DNA of 64,000 nucleotides from contig JAOADV010000002.1 in the NCBI GenBank assembly GCA_026417135.1, forward strand, positions 1 to 64,000. The letters run 5' to 3'. The DNA is from Ignavibacteria bacterium. Its GTDB lineage: Bacteria; Bacteroidota; Ignavibacteria; Kapaibacteriales; UBA2268. Positions 15,945 to 25,305 of this stretch are shown in pieces. The notes beneath the pieces were generated by a model. That model did no database searches. It had not been told where the DNA came from and saw nothing but the letters and a program-made list of their open reading frames with translations. A program made the translations under genes and the position numbers. Positions within the stretch are counted from its first letter, which is position 1; every line of letters begins with the position of its first letter.

Positions 15945-18900
15945 ATTTTTTGTCCGAACCTTTAAAAAACTTTTCAATTTCTTCTAATTCTTCAATCCAA
16001 CTTTCAAATTCAATTTCATCAAATGGTAAATTTTTTTGATAATTTAGATTTTTATATTCATTTGTTACTTTAGAAATGATTGGTGCTAAGAAATCACCTC
16101 CGCCTTTTTCAAATAATTCAACCAACGATATTGGTATCGATTGGTGTTTGGTATTAATTTTATACATCGAGGCAAAATTATTCTCCCTCTCGACAATTAA
16201 CTTTGCTTCTTGATTGTATTTATCCATCCATTTACCCGTTTTAGAATTTGGCTGGAATCTGAAAACAGCAAGAGGAACTGAAATAGTATAGAGATTAGTA
16301 AATCTAAAAAATCTACACCATAGCTCGAGGTCACTTGCCATAGAGTAATTAGTCTCAACATAAGAACCGGACATTTCCCAAAGACTTCTTCTCCAAAAGG
16401 TACCTTCTTGTTGAATAAATGGGGAATCATATTTGCCTGAAAGAATTTTTTCATATGAATAAAATTTTTCTCCCCAATTTGTTTGGAGAAAGTTTTCTAC
16501 GGATAGACTTGTTATTTTTGAATTTGTTAACCAAAGACAATTGTTAAATGTTGCAAATACCTCTGCAACAAAAAAAAGTGAACCTGGAAGATAAAAATCG
16601 TCTGCATTTAACCAGGCCAATATTTCACCAGTTGCTCTGCTAAATCCTTTATTTATAGCATCGTATTGTCCATTGTCTTTTTCCGAGACCCAACCAGAAA
16701 GATATTTGCTATACTTTTTTATGATTTGTACACTCTTGTCCGTGCTCCCACCATCAATAATGAAATATTCCAAGTTTGGATAATTTTGAGATAGGATGCT
16801 CTCGATACATTCCTGGATAAAATCTCCTTGGTTTAGATTAGGGGTAATGATTGATATTTTGGGGTAGTTCGGATTGTTTTTCTTTTTTAAATAGTTGATT
16901 TTAGAATATTTCGATACATAAGTTGATTTTGTAACTTGAAATGCAAGGAAAGTTATTTCTTTATCATTGTTGATTTCCTTTATTAAAAAAGTTTTTTTAT
17001 TTGTGAAATAATTTTCAAAATAACTTTCAAAAGATTGGTCTAAAAATTTCCCCAAAAATTTTTTTAAATAATCTATATTAACTTCATTTATTTCAAATTC
17101 AATGAAAAACCAAATTTTTTGATGCTTTTTTAATGATTTGGACAATATCTCGACTAATTTTTCTAAGTTGTTATGTTCCTTAGAAGAATCTGTTAATTTA
17201 AAATAGGCAAAACCTAAGTAAAAATGATATTCTGAAACTTGAATTTCAAGTTGGTCTGGTGAAATACAAATCGATTCAACATTTTCAAATAGATTACTTT
17301 TTTCTCTAATATTTTTATTTTCAAAATCGACCAAAAAAATATTTTGATTAATCAGTTTACTCAAATCTGGTAAGTTTGGAGAACCTATTTCGCTCAAAAT
17401 TATAATGTTAGATGGAAAATAACTATTAGCGAAAATTATATGTGTTACAATTAGATTGAAATATTCATTTAAAGGCAATTTGTTGTGTATGACCGTCTTA
17501 TTTAAGATTTTTTCATCTAAACCACTTAAAAAAGGAATTAGCTCTTTAGAAAGTAGGAAAAGTTTTTTGTTTAAGAGTCCAGTATCGATTTCATTTTTGA
17601 TGTTATTTCTAATAAAATTAAAATAATTCTCAAAATTATCTTGTTCATTGCGAACAATTAGTTTTGTATAAAGTTCTAAATAATTGTATGCTTGAATAAT
17701 ATCGCAGTAGTTAGACTGAGCAAATTTGGAAATTTGATGGTTGTTCTTATTCTTCTCTTCTTTGAAGAAAAGAATGCCTTCAATTAAATTCTTAAGATCG
17801 AATGGCTTTGCTAACCAGCCATTTTTCTTATTTTCAATTATATCCCCAACACCTCCTATGTCGAAAGCTACGACTGGCGTACCACACAAAATAGATTCAA
17901 TAACTGTATTTGGTAAATTGTCTTCTGTTGACATAAAAAGAAACATGTCTACGGCTGAATATACCATTGCCATTAATAAAGGTTCGTTTATATAACCTAA
18001 ATAAATAATACGATTTTGATTATTATTCTTAATATAATTTACATTTCCAAAAATGGCAAATACAATGTCTTCTCCGAAAGAGTGTTTTGGAAATTCATTT
18101 AATAATTCCTCAAATAAGTGAAAGCCTTTTCTTTTCGTTTGATACTCTGCCCCAAAAAGTATGATATATGCATCGTTGGGTAGATTTAAGTTTCTTCGGA
18201 AAAAAGACCTGTCGTATGTTTGGTATATACCAATTGGGAATCCATTTGGAATCACAAAAACATTTTTATCGGACAAAAGTTTACTTTCTTTTACTCTTCG
18301 AGCTAACCATCTACTTGGAGTTACAATTGTCAAGTCGAGCTTTTTATAAAATTCCTTCTTGATTTTGAATTGTTGATTGCTTAAATCGTTTTCAAGATTT
18401 GAAGCAAGTTGTGGACACTTTTTGCATTCGCTTTTAAAAAGTTCGCACCCTGAAGTGTAGTGACAACCGCCTGTATAAGGATTTTCATCGTGTAATGTCC
18501 ATACTATTTTTTTGTTTCGAAAAATATCTACATCAAAATTAAAATCTACAAGAGTCGAAACCCAATGAAAGTTAATAATGTCGGCATTTTCAATATGTTC
18601 GTTATTTGTTAGGTCGGAAAGACTGGATATAGGTGTAAAGATTTCTAAGTCTTTTGGTCGGTTAGGGTAGAGTTGCTTTAAAGTTGTATGCCAGTTTTTT
18701 TCAAAGTCAGCCCACTTCCAATTTTCAGCAAACTCTTTTCTTTTAACTCGGTAAACAGATTTTAAACTGGTATCTTTATGTAAGGTCAAAAATTTGGAAT
18801 CGACTCCCAACCGTAGTAATGCTAAGTGGAGCCGAAGTGCAGCAATACCAGCACCTCCTCGGTCCCAAAATGATAAATGCACAACTTTTGGGAAATTTGC

Positions 18901-19911
18901 TTCAAAATTCTCTTTAATCATTATTGGTAATTTTTCAACATCTTTGTTGATTGGTTCAACGAGAGCGAAAATTTGTTGCGGTTTAACGGCTTCCATAAAT
19001 AATGAATCAGGTTTTCTTGTAGTTCCATCAGGGTTAATGTCTAAATAGTAAGAATTGAAATTTGGTATTCTGGATTTTGTTGCTGTAACTACTTCAATTT
19101 CAATAAATCCTGCATCTTTCAAAAGAAGGCCTAATGAATATCTATCGTACATCCATTGATGAACTTCACCAGAAAGACGAAATTTTCCTATTTCTGAAGG
19201 ATTTTCCTTTTTCTGGAATTTCCTTTTTCGATATTCCTCTGGGGTTATAGTTTCACCTCTTTCTCTTATTTGGTAAATGTTTATTTTAGCTTCGTTACCT
19301 ACTCTTTGGTATATAAATTCTTCGCCTGGGAGAGGATATTGTTTCCAGTATTCGAGCATTTCGCCACCGGACTTGTTACGGACCATTTGGTCAAAAAGCT
19401 CTAACAAAATCCAATGGTATTTTATACTTGCCTCGACATCGCCTTCTAAAGCTTTATTAAGATTTTCAAGATAAAGTTTTACAATTTCTTCGAGATTTGG
19501 AACAACTACTCTAATTATTCCACCAGGTTTAAGTACACGATAACATTCTTTAATGAATATAGGAGCATAAGCCTTAGGAAAGTGTTCTAATAAATGTGAA
19601 TGATAAATTACATCAGCTGTATTATCTTCAAACGGTATTCCGTTCAATAGGTCGTATTGAATAACATTTTCACCAGTTTTGTTAAAGTCGATATTAATCC
19701 AATCTTTGTGAAAGTGGTTACCGCAACCTAAATTCACTAGCTTTGGTTTCGATTTTAATGTATCGGTTATTGTCTGAAGATTTAGAATTAACTCCAAGGT
19801 GATAGCATCTTGGTCGGATGGATTGTTTATCAAGTATTTGTTGAATTCAACCTTAGGGTCGAAATTAATTCTTTGTTCAATCTTTTTCAAAATTTCAATA
19901 ATTGAACTCAT
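15937..19911 (-). CDS. Fused methyltransferase - GT4 glycosyltransferase - GT2 glycosyltransferase
   Basis: 1324 aa, starting at ATG 19911. Residues ~55-200 are a class I SAM methyltransferase (VNLGCGNHFH, HSHLLEHFP, YRVLKPGGIIRVVVPN). Residues ~339-735 are a GT4/GT-B glycosyltransferase (HLSFWDRGGAGIAALRL, ADIINFHWVS, NVFVIPNG, IESILCGTPVVAFDIGGVGD). A long AT-rich middle part (~735-1010) is unrecognised. Residues ~1016-1280 are a GT2 domain (ISIITPNLNQGDFI, FIIDGGSTDKS, AWLNADDFY). Three catalytic activities on one chain suggest stepwise building and O-methylation of a glycan. It sits between two other giant glycosyltransferases on the same strand with minimal spacing. Confidence 0.83.
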   Translation of the reverse strand: MSSIIEILKKIEQRINFDPKVEFNKYLINNPSDQDAITLELILNLQTITDTLKSKPKLVNLGCGNHFHKDWINIDFNKTGENVIQYDLLNGIPFEDNTADVIYHSHLLEHFPKAYAPIFIKECYRVLKPGGIIRVVVPNLEEIVKLYLENLNKALEGDVEASIKYHWILLELFDQMVRNKSGGEMLEYWKQYPLPGEEFIYQRVGNEAKINIYQIRERGETITPEEYRKRKFQKKENPSEIGKFRLSGEVHQWMYDRYSLGLLLKDAGFIEIEVVTATKSRIPNFNSYYLDINPDGTTRKPDSLFMEAVKPQQIFALVEPINKDVEKLPIMIKENFEANFPKVVHLSFWDRGGAGIAALRLHLALLRLGVDSKFLTLHKDTSLKSVYRVKRKEFAENWKWADFEKNWHTTLKQLYPNRPKDLEIFTPISSLSDLTNNEHIENADIINFHWVSTLVDFNFDVDIFRNKKIVWTLHDENPYTGGCHYTSGCELFKSECKKCPQLASNLENDLSNQQFKIKKEFYKKLDLTIVTPSRWLARRVKESKLLSDKNVFVIPNGFPIGIYQTYDRSFFRRNLNLPNDAYIILFGAEYQTKRKGFHLFEELLNEFPKHSFGEDIVFAIFGNVNYIKNNNQNRIIYLGYINEPLLMAMVYSAVDMFLFMSTEDNLPNTVIESILCGTPVVAFDIGGVGDIIENKKNGWLAKPFDLKNLIEGILFFKEEKNKNNHQISKFAQSNYCDIIQAYNYLELYTKLIVRNEQDNFENYFNFIRNNIKNEIDTGLLNKKLFLLSKELIPFLSGLDEKILNKTVIHNKLPLNEYFNLIVTHIIFANSYFPSNIIILSEIGSPNLPDLSKLINQNIFLVDFENKNIREKSNLFENVESICISPDQLEIQVSEYHFYLGFAYFKLTDSSKEHNNLEKLVEILSKSLKKHQKIWFFIEFEINEVNIDYLKKFLGKFLDQSFESYFENYFTNKKTFLIKEINNDKEITFLAFQVTKSTYVSKYSKINYLKKKNNPNYPKISIITPNLNQGDFIQECIESILSQNYPNLEYFIIDGGSTDKSVQIIKKYSKYLSGWVSEKDNGQYDAINKGFSRATGEILAWLNADDFYLPGSLFFVAEVFATFNNCLWLTNSKITSLSVENFLQTNWGEKFYSYEKILSGKYDSPFIQQEGTFWRRSLWEMSGSYVETNYSMASDLELWCRFFRFTNLYTISVPLAVFRFQPNSKTGKWMDKYNQEAKLIVERENNFASMYKINTKHQSIPISLVELFEKGGGDFLAPIISKVTNEYKNLNYQKNLPFDEIEFESWIEELEEIEKFFKGSDKKYG

Positions 19912-19913
19912 TT

Positions 19914-21986
19914 TTACAATTTTTGAAAAATTCCCAAAATCGTGTGTCCTTTGATAAAATTAGGTGATTCGTTGGCAAATTTAATTAAATATTCAATAAT
20001 TTCGCTGCTATTAAATGTTTTGGTAATTAAATTTTTGAACCATTCGAAATGATAAGCTTGAAGTGGTTCTGTCTGAATGTCGACGCATTTAATTGGTAAA
20101 ATTATTTCGAGGTTTTTTAACGACAATTCTGTCCAGCGAGTCATATGATGAGGGGGTAAATCTAATAGGTTAAATTTGTCCAACGAAATGAAAGAATTCT
20201 GGTTTGGGACACTTATTAATAAGTAGCCATTTTCTTTCAAAATTTTCAGAGCATTTAAAATAAATTCTTTGACATTTGATATGTGTTCGAGAGTTTGAAA
20301 CAAACAGATATAATCGTATTTAAATTTTGTCTGGTTTGAATGTTCTTCTATTGTTTGATTGTAAATTTTCAAATTTGCGTCTATCAAGTTTTTCTGACTT
20401 TCTGGATTAATTTCAAGTCCAAAAACATTACAGTTTTTTTGAAGCAGTTTTTTTAAGAATTCACCTTTACCACAACCGATTTCAAGAACATCAGATTTTT
20501 CTTTAATCATTTGAAAGGCTCTTTGATGTTCCCATTTAAAATCCATATAATACCAAGGCAATTTGCTTAGTTGGGAGTAAAAATTTTCATCCCCGAATAT
20601 AGTGTTTGGATGAAAGAATTGTATCTTTGTGGTTGGACATTCGTAAAGTTCTACTTTTTCGCAGTTTATGAAAATTTTACTTACATCAACTCCGAGTAAT
20701 AATTGGTAACCCTTAATAATTTCTGAAACTTGGAATGTGTTTAGTAATCTTGCCATTTCCCCTGTAAATGGGCTAGTAACAATTGATTTTGTAGATGTAT
20801 CTTTTGTTTTGAATCCCTCTACATATGGAGAAGAAACCAAGTCGGCAGTTTGGTTGAGATTATTAAATTTTTTTCTAAGGTGTCTTTCTATTAATTCTAC
20901 AAATTCTTTGGCACGAACTTCCATCGAATGTTTCTCAAGAAATTTGAGATAGCCATTTTGTGCGATTTCTTCCCTCTTATGTTCATTTTTGAGATAGTAA
21001 ATTATTTTCTCAAAAAGTTCCTCTTCGTCTTTAAATGTTTCTATTTCTTTTCCAGGTAAATAATATTTAGAAGTTTCTACATTTTCATTGGTAAGTAGAA
21101 AACTACCTACGCTGGTTATTTCAATAGTTCTGAAATTGCCGCCTTTGCCAAAATCGACATCAACATTTAAACAAATTTTAGATTGTTTTAAAATTTTAAA
21201 CATATCGAGACCATAAACTGGTCCTTTATTGAAAATTGCAATACCTGTGGGAAGTTCAAATGTAGGAACTCCGGAAAGAAAAAATGAAAAATTTATCGAG
21301 TCATATTCTTCGTAAAAAGAATGAAACTTTTTTACCAAAGAATTAAGTGTGTGCAACCTTTTTTTATGTTCCCTAGAAATTTGTCCAACAAAAGTGAAAT
21401 CATAGATTTTTGCTTCATCTTTTAAAATTGTGTAGAAAAAACTTGGTGCTGCAGGATGAAAAAGTTCGATATTTTTTGCCCCAATTTTTTTTGCTTGAAC
21501 TAAATTGTCTGGATTATTTGAAATAATCAGATCATAATTGGACCAATCAATATTTTTGGGGATGCTTGCTGACCTCCATCCTACTAATAGTTTGGGAATG
21601 AAATTTAAGTTATTAAAAAAAGGTTTATGAAAATTGATTGTGTCAGCAAAAAATAGTATATCGGGTTTAGCTAGTAAAATCTGGTTTTGAACTAATTTAA
21701 AGTCGATACCTTCGAAATTAAAAGTTGGTATTGGTTGAAAGTAACTTGATAAGCCATTTTCGTTTGTCCAAGCTTTTTGAAGATAGTAATTATTTGCGAT
21801 TATTATTTGAATTTCAAACCCATAATTTTTCAAATAAGGTGCAAATAAGACACTGCAGCCAAATCCATCTTTTATTAAATAATCAAGTTGGCTTTCGTAA
21901 TCTAAGTTTGCAACAAATGGAAATTTTTCGTAGAAATATCTTAGATACTCAGGATAGAAAGTCAGTATTTGAACTAATTTAGTCAT
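19914..21986 (-). CDS. Fused CgeB-like glycosyltransferase and SAM methyltransferase
   Basis: 690 aa. The first ~370 residues resemble the CgeB/Glyco_trans_1_2 family of GT-B proteins: DIIFFAD-like segment, DLIISNNPDNL, IELFHPAA, DFTFVGQISREHKKR and a GGNFRTIEI...SYYLPGKEIETF-type tail. Residues ~470-620 are a class I methyltransferase (DVLEIGCGKGEFLKKLL, LFQTLEHISN, ENGYLLISVPNQNS). The linker contains a YECPTTKIQFF segment. The start overlaps the end of asnB by eight bases and the stop lies two bases before the next gene, so it is part of one long transcript. The substrate is unknown. Confidence 0.78.
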   Translation of the reverse strand: MTKLVQILTFYPEYLRYFYEKFPFVANLDYESQLDYLIKDGFGCSVLFAPYLKNYGFEIQIIIANNYYLQKAWTNENGLSSYFQPIPTFNFEGIDFKLVQNQILLAKPDILFFADTINFHKPFFNNLNFIPKLLVGWRSASIPKNIDWSNYDLIISNNPDNLVQAKKIGAKNIELFHPAAPSFFYTILKDEAKIYDFTFVGQISREHKKRLHTLNSLVKKFHSFYEEYDSINFSFFLSGVPTFELPTGIAIFNKGPVYGLDMFKILKQSKICLNVDVDFGKGGNFRTIEITSVGSFLLTNENVETSKYYLPGKEIETFKDEEELFEKIIYYLKNEHKREEIAQNGYLKFLEKHSMEVRAKEFVELIERHLRKKFNNLNQTADLVSSPYVEGFKTKDTSTKSIVTSPFTGEMARLLNTFQVSEIIKGYQLLLGVDVSKIFINCEKVELYECPTTKIQFFHPNTIFGDENFYSQLSKLPWYYMDFKWEHQRAFQMIKEKSDVLEIGCGKGEFLKKLLQKNCNVFGLEINPESQKNLIDANLKIYNQTIEEHSNQTKFKYDYICLFQTLEHISNVKEFILNALKILKENGYLLISVPNQNSFISLDKFNLLDLPPHHMTRWTELSLKNLEIILPIKCVDIQTEPLQAYHFEWFKNLITKTFNSSEIIEYLIKFANESPNFIKGHTILGIFQKL

Positions 21987-23700
21987 AAAAATTGTATCTG
22001 TCTTTTTCTATAAACATTTTATACCAAATAATAAAATTCATTTTTGACCAAATATCGAGACTCAATTCCCAATCTTTTGCTGTCCAAGACTTATTTTGAA
22101 ATTTAGAAAAAGTAAGTTCTCTTAAGGCTTTCCCATCCCAAAAAGGATTTGAGTTCCAAAGGCTATGATTAAAAATTTTAAAAATTAGAGGTTGCAGTAT
22201 AGAGTTGAACCATTCTATCATTGGAGCATTAAAGCCAATTTTTGAGCGACGCATTCTTATCTTTTCAGGCAATATTCCTTTCATACTATCTCGTAATATT
22301 CTTTTCGTAAAACCAAAACCTACTTTTGAGCTTAATGGAAGAGAAAAAGTGTAGCATACCAATCTCCAGTCCATAAAAGGCATTCTTACTTCAACTCCAT
22401 TTGCCATTGATAATCTATCGAAGTTTCGTAAAATGGATGGTAAAATGTCGAAATGAAAATCATTGTATAGTCTTTCGTTGAGAAGTTGATAACTTACGTC
22501 GAAGTATGAAGTGGTGTAACCTCCCAATAACTCATCCCCTCCGTGACCATCCAGAGTAACGATAATTTGATTTTCTCTCATATTTTTATACACTAAGTAT
22601 ACTGGATATCCAATACCATTATAAACCTCTTCCATAATCCAAACGCTATCGAGAATGTCATTTAATGTGGAATTTAAGTCTACCTTTGAATAATGATATT
22701 TTAAATTTAAATTTTTAATTACTTCCTTAATATAACTTTCTTCGTTCAAGAGCGAATTTGGAAAGATAGCTGAAAAAACAATGTGATTTTCAGTATTTGT
22801 TCTTTCTAAATTTAATCTCGGGGTGGATTTTATAATTTCTTGGATGCTACAAACAATGGAGGAAGAATCTAAGCCTCCACTTAATGTGCTTCCTAATTTT
22901 ACGTCGCTTCTAAGCCTAATTCTTATGGCATCGAAAAATAGCTCTTTATAAAATTCAACTTGTTCTTCATATTTATTTGGAACGGAGGTTAAGTGATTTA
23001 ATGTATTCCACCATCTTTCTTGAACTAATCTACCCTTTTTATCAACGAGTAATTTGCATCCAGGGAGCAGTTTTTTAACGTCCTTTATCATAGTCTCTTC
23101 GGTTCTACCTTCGTAATTTTGTGGATTTTGTATAAGAAATTTGGCGGCTTGTTCATTGAATGAAATGTTAAAATCTTTCAAAGATAAAAATGCTTTTATT
23201 TCTGATGCGAAATAGAACTTGTTGCCTTGTTTTGCATAATACAATGGCTTGACGCCAAATCTATCGCGAGCAAGGAATAAGGTTTTTTTCGTTCTGTCCC
23301 AAATAGCGAATGCCCACATTCCATTGAACTGGAAAAGACAATCCTCTCCCCAAAAGTCGTAAGAAGCAAGTATAACTTCTGTATCGGTTTCAGTTTTGAA
23401 TTGGTAACCTTTGGAAATCAAGAATTTTCGTATTTCTAAAAAATTAAAAATCTCGCCATTATAAGTTATAAGATATCTGTCTGTTTCATTAGTTTTTAAA
23501 CTTCCGTAGAACATAGGACATTTACCCCTTTCTGTGGGGTCAAAGATTGAAAGCCTTCGATGACCAAATCCAATGTTTTGTTCAATCCAAATCCCGTATC
23601 CGTCGGGGCCCCTATGAGTAAGCGAGTTAGTGAATTCAATTAGACACGAATAGTTTACAGATTCGCCGTCAAAATTTATAATTCCAACGATTCCACACAT
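21979..23700 (-). CDS. asnB: Asparagine synthetase B-like glutamine amidotransferase
   Basis: 573 aa with both domains of AsnB. The N-terminal class II glutaminase has the processed nucleophile Cys2 (MCGIVGIINF), LTHRGPDG and ITYNGEIFNF. The synthetase domain has the PP-loop SGGLDSS at ~274-280 and DGHGGDELLGGY. In glycan clusters such proteins amidate sugar uronic acids or related carboxylates using glutamine, rather than making free asparagine. Here it lies between an aminotransferase and glycosyltransferases, which supports that role, but true asparagine synthetase activity cannot be excluded from sequence alone. Confidence 0.85.
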   Translation of the reverse strand: MCGIVGIINFDGESVNYSCLIEFTNSLTHRGPDGYGIWIEQNIGFGHRRLSIFDPTERGKCPMFYGSLKTNETDRYLITYNGEIFNFLEIRKFLISKGYQFKTETDTEVILASYDFWGEDCLFQFNGMWAFAIWDRTKKTLFLARDRFGVKPLYYAKQGNKFYFASEIKAFLSLKDFNISFNEQAAKFLIQNPQNYEGRTEETMIKDVKKLLPGCKLLVDKKGRLVQERWWNTLNHLTSVPNKYEEQVEFYKELFFDAIRIRLRSDVKLGSTLSGGLDSSSIVCSIQEIIKSTPRLNLERTNTENHIVFSAIFPNSLLNEESYIKEVIKNLNLKYHYSKVDLNSTLNDILDSVWIMEEVYNGIGYPVYLVYKNMRENQIIVTLDGHGGDELLGGYTTSYFDVSYQLLNERLYNDFHFDILPSILRNFDRLSMANGVEVRMPFMDWRLVCYTFSLPLSSKVGFGFTKRILRDSMKGILPEKIRMRRSKIGFNAPMIEWFNSILQPLIFKIFNHSLWNSNPFWDGKALRELTFSKFQNKSWTAKDWELSLDIWSKMNFIIWYKMFIEKDRYNFYD

Positions 23701-23707
23701 AAAATCT

Positions 23708-24838
23708 TCACAAATAAAAACTTCTTTTCTTGTAAAATTTTTTTATAGTTCCAACAATGTATTTTATTTGGTTTTCTTTCAATTCAGGATACATTGGCAG
23801 CGAAAGAATTTCATTTTGAAGTTTAAATGCAACGGGAAAATCTTCTTTTTTGTGACCCATATATGAATAAGCTTTAAGAAATGGCAAAGCTATAGGATAG
23901 TGGATTCCCGTTGTAATTCCACACTCACTTAAAAAATTAGTCAATTCTTTACGTCTACTTGACCTTATGACATAAAGGTGATAAACATGAAAAGATTCTT
24001 GTTGTTCTGTTGGAGTAACAACTTCGCTCACTTCTTCAAAAAGTTTGTTATATAAGTATGCGTTATTTCTTCTCTTATCATTCCATTCCTCAAGATATTT
24101 CAATTTTACGTTTAAAATTGCTCCTTGCAATCCATCCATCCGTGAATTTGTACCTTCGAATAGATGGTCGTATTTATCTAAACGCCCGTGATTCCTGAAC
24201 ATTTTACATTTTGTGGCAAGTTCTTCGTCATTTGTTACTATTGCTCCTGCGTCGCCAAAGGCACCAAGATTTTTACCAGGGAAAAAACTATAACAACAAA
24301 CGTCGCCAAATTCAACAAGATGTTGATTGTTAAACTTTGCGCCATGCGACTGAGCACAATCTTGAATAATTTTTAGGTTGTGTGCTTTAGCGAAGTTGAC
24401 AATCTTTTGCATATTTGCAGGTTGTCCATATAAATGCACTACAATGATTGCCTTTGTCCTTTTGGTGATTTTTCGAGATGCATCGTCGAGATTAATAAGA
24501 TAAAAATTTGGGTCGACGTCGACGAAAATTGGTTTAGCCCCACATAGTGTAACTGCTTCTGAAGTAGCTATGAATGTATTTGCTGGAACAATTACTTCGT
24601 CATTTTTTCCAATTCCACAACATTTCAAAGCAATGGTTAGTGCATCTGTTCCGTTGCCAACAGCTACGCAATATTTACTGTTACAAAATTTTGCAAAATT
24701 TTGCTCGAACTCTTCGACGTATTTCCCCAAAATAAACGAAGAATCATTAATCACACTCTGTATTACTATGTTAATTTCATTTTTAAGGTATTTAAACTGA
24801 GCTTTTAAATCGACAAGGGGTATATTAAGTTTTCTCAT
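23708..24838 (-). CDS. DegT/DnrJ/EryC1/StrS family PLP-dependent sugar aminotransferase
   Basis: 376 aa. It opens with the family motif IPLVDLKAQFKYLKNEI. The PLP contacts are visible: NGTDALTIAL, IQDCAQSHGAKF and the Schiff-base lysine Lys189 in SFFPGKNLGAFGDAG. These enzymes transfer an amino group to a nucleotide-linked keto sugar, giving amino sugars such as those on bacterial flagellins and surface glycans. It lies seven bases upstream of asnB. The Gfo/Idh dehydrogenase in this cluster could supply a keto-sugar substrate. Confidence 0.9.
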   Translation of the reverse strand: MRKLNIPLVDLKAQFKYLKNEINIVIQSVINDSSFILGKYVEEFEQNFAKFCNSKYCVAVGNGTDALTIALKCCGIGKNDEVIVPANTFIATSEAVTLCGAKPIFVDVDPNFYLINLDDASRKITKRTKAIIVVHLYGQPANMQKIVNFAKAHNLKIIQDCAQSHGAKFNNQHLVEFGDVCCYSFFPGKNLGAFGDAGAIVTNDEELATKCKMFRNHGRLDKYDHLFEGTNSRMDGLQGAILNVKLKYLEEWNDKRRNNAYLYNKLFEEVSEVVTPTEQQESFHVYHLYVIRSSRRKELTNFLSECGITTGIHYPIALPFLKAYSYMGHKKEDFPVAFKLQNEILSLPMYPELKENQIKYIVGTIKKFYKKRSFYL

Positions 24839-24851
24839 ACACTACTTTTAC

Positions 24852-25250
24852 TTAATTGATAAAAAATTTTTTATTTAAATTGGATAATAACATTGGAATT
24901 ATCCGATATTTCAAAATTGAGGCTATTAAAGAATTTATTAAAAATAGATTCATTAACATAGGAATTAAGCCATTCCTTTTGAAGTAATTTTTTAATATCA
25001 GAAAATAAATATAAGATTTTGGGTATTGAAAACAAAAAACAGGTTCTTTTGAGTTTGGTTGCTTACACAGAGCCCATAAATTAATAATTAAATAATAGGG
25101 TAAAAAGTGGACTTTTTGGGGGATATAGATAGTTATACCATCGGTTTCAAATGAGCTATTGGTCGATAGTATTTGAATTGCTTTAACTTTGATAAAATGG
25201 GAGAAAAAATTTAAGAATTTTTCGTTTGTCTCTTTCCGAAAGATAGTCAT
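24852..25250 (-). CDS. Unrecognised small ORF, possibly a gene remnant
   Basis: 132 aa filling an otherwise empty 467-base gap between the aminotransferase and the epimerase. It has an ATG and no overlap with another gene. The sequence is rich in Ile, Leu, Phe, Asn and Lys with hydrophobic stretches such as LMNLFLINSLIASIL, and no domain is recognised. It may be a small real protein of the glycan cluster or the decayed tail of a larger enzyme. No good ribosome binding site is seen. Confidence that it is expressed is low. Confidence 0.35.
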   Translation of the reverse strand: MTIFRKETNEKFLNFFSHFIKVKAIQILSTNSSFETDGITIYIPQKVHFLPYYLIINLWALCKQPNSKEPVFCFQYPKSYIYFLILKNYFKRNGLIPMLMNLFLINSLIASILKYRIIPMLLSNLNKKFFIN

Positions 25251-25305
25251 ATCTTAAAAAGTTTAATACATACCACACAACGAAAGCTTTTTGAGCAAAT
25301 ATTAT

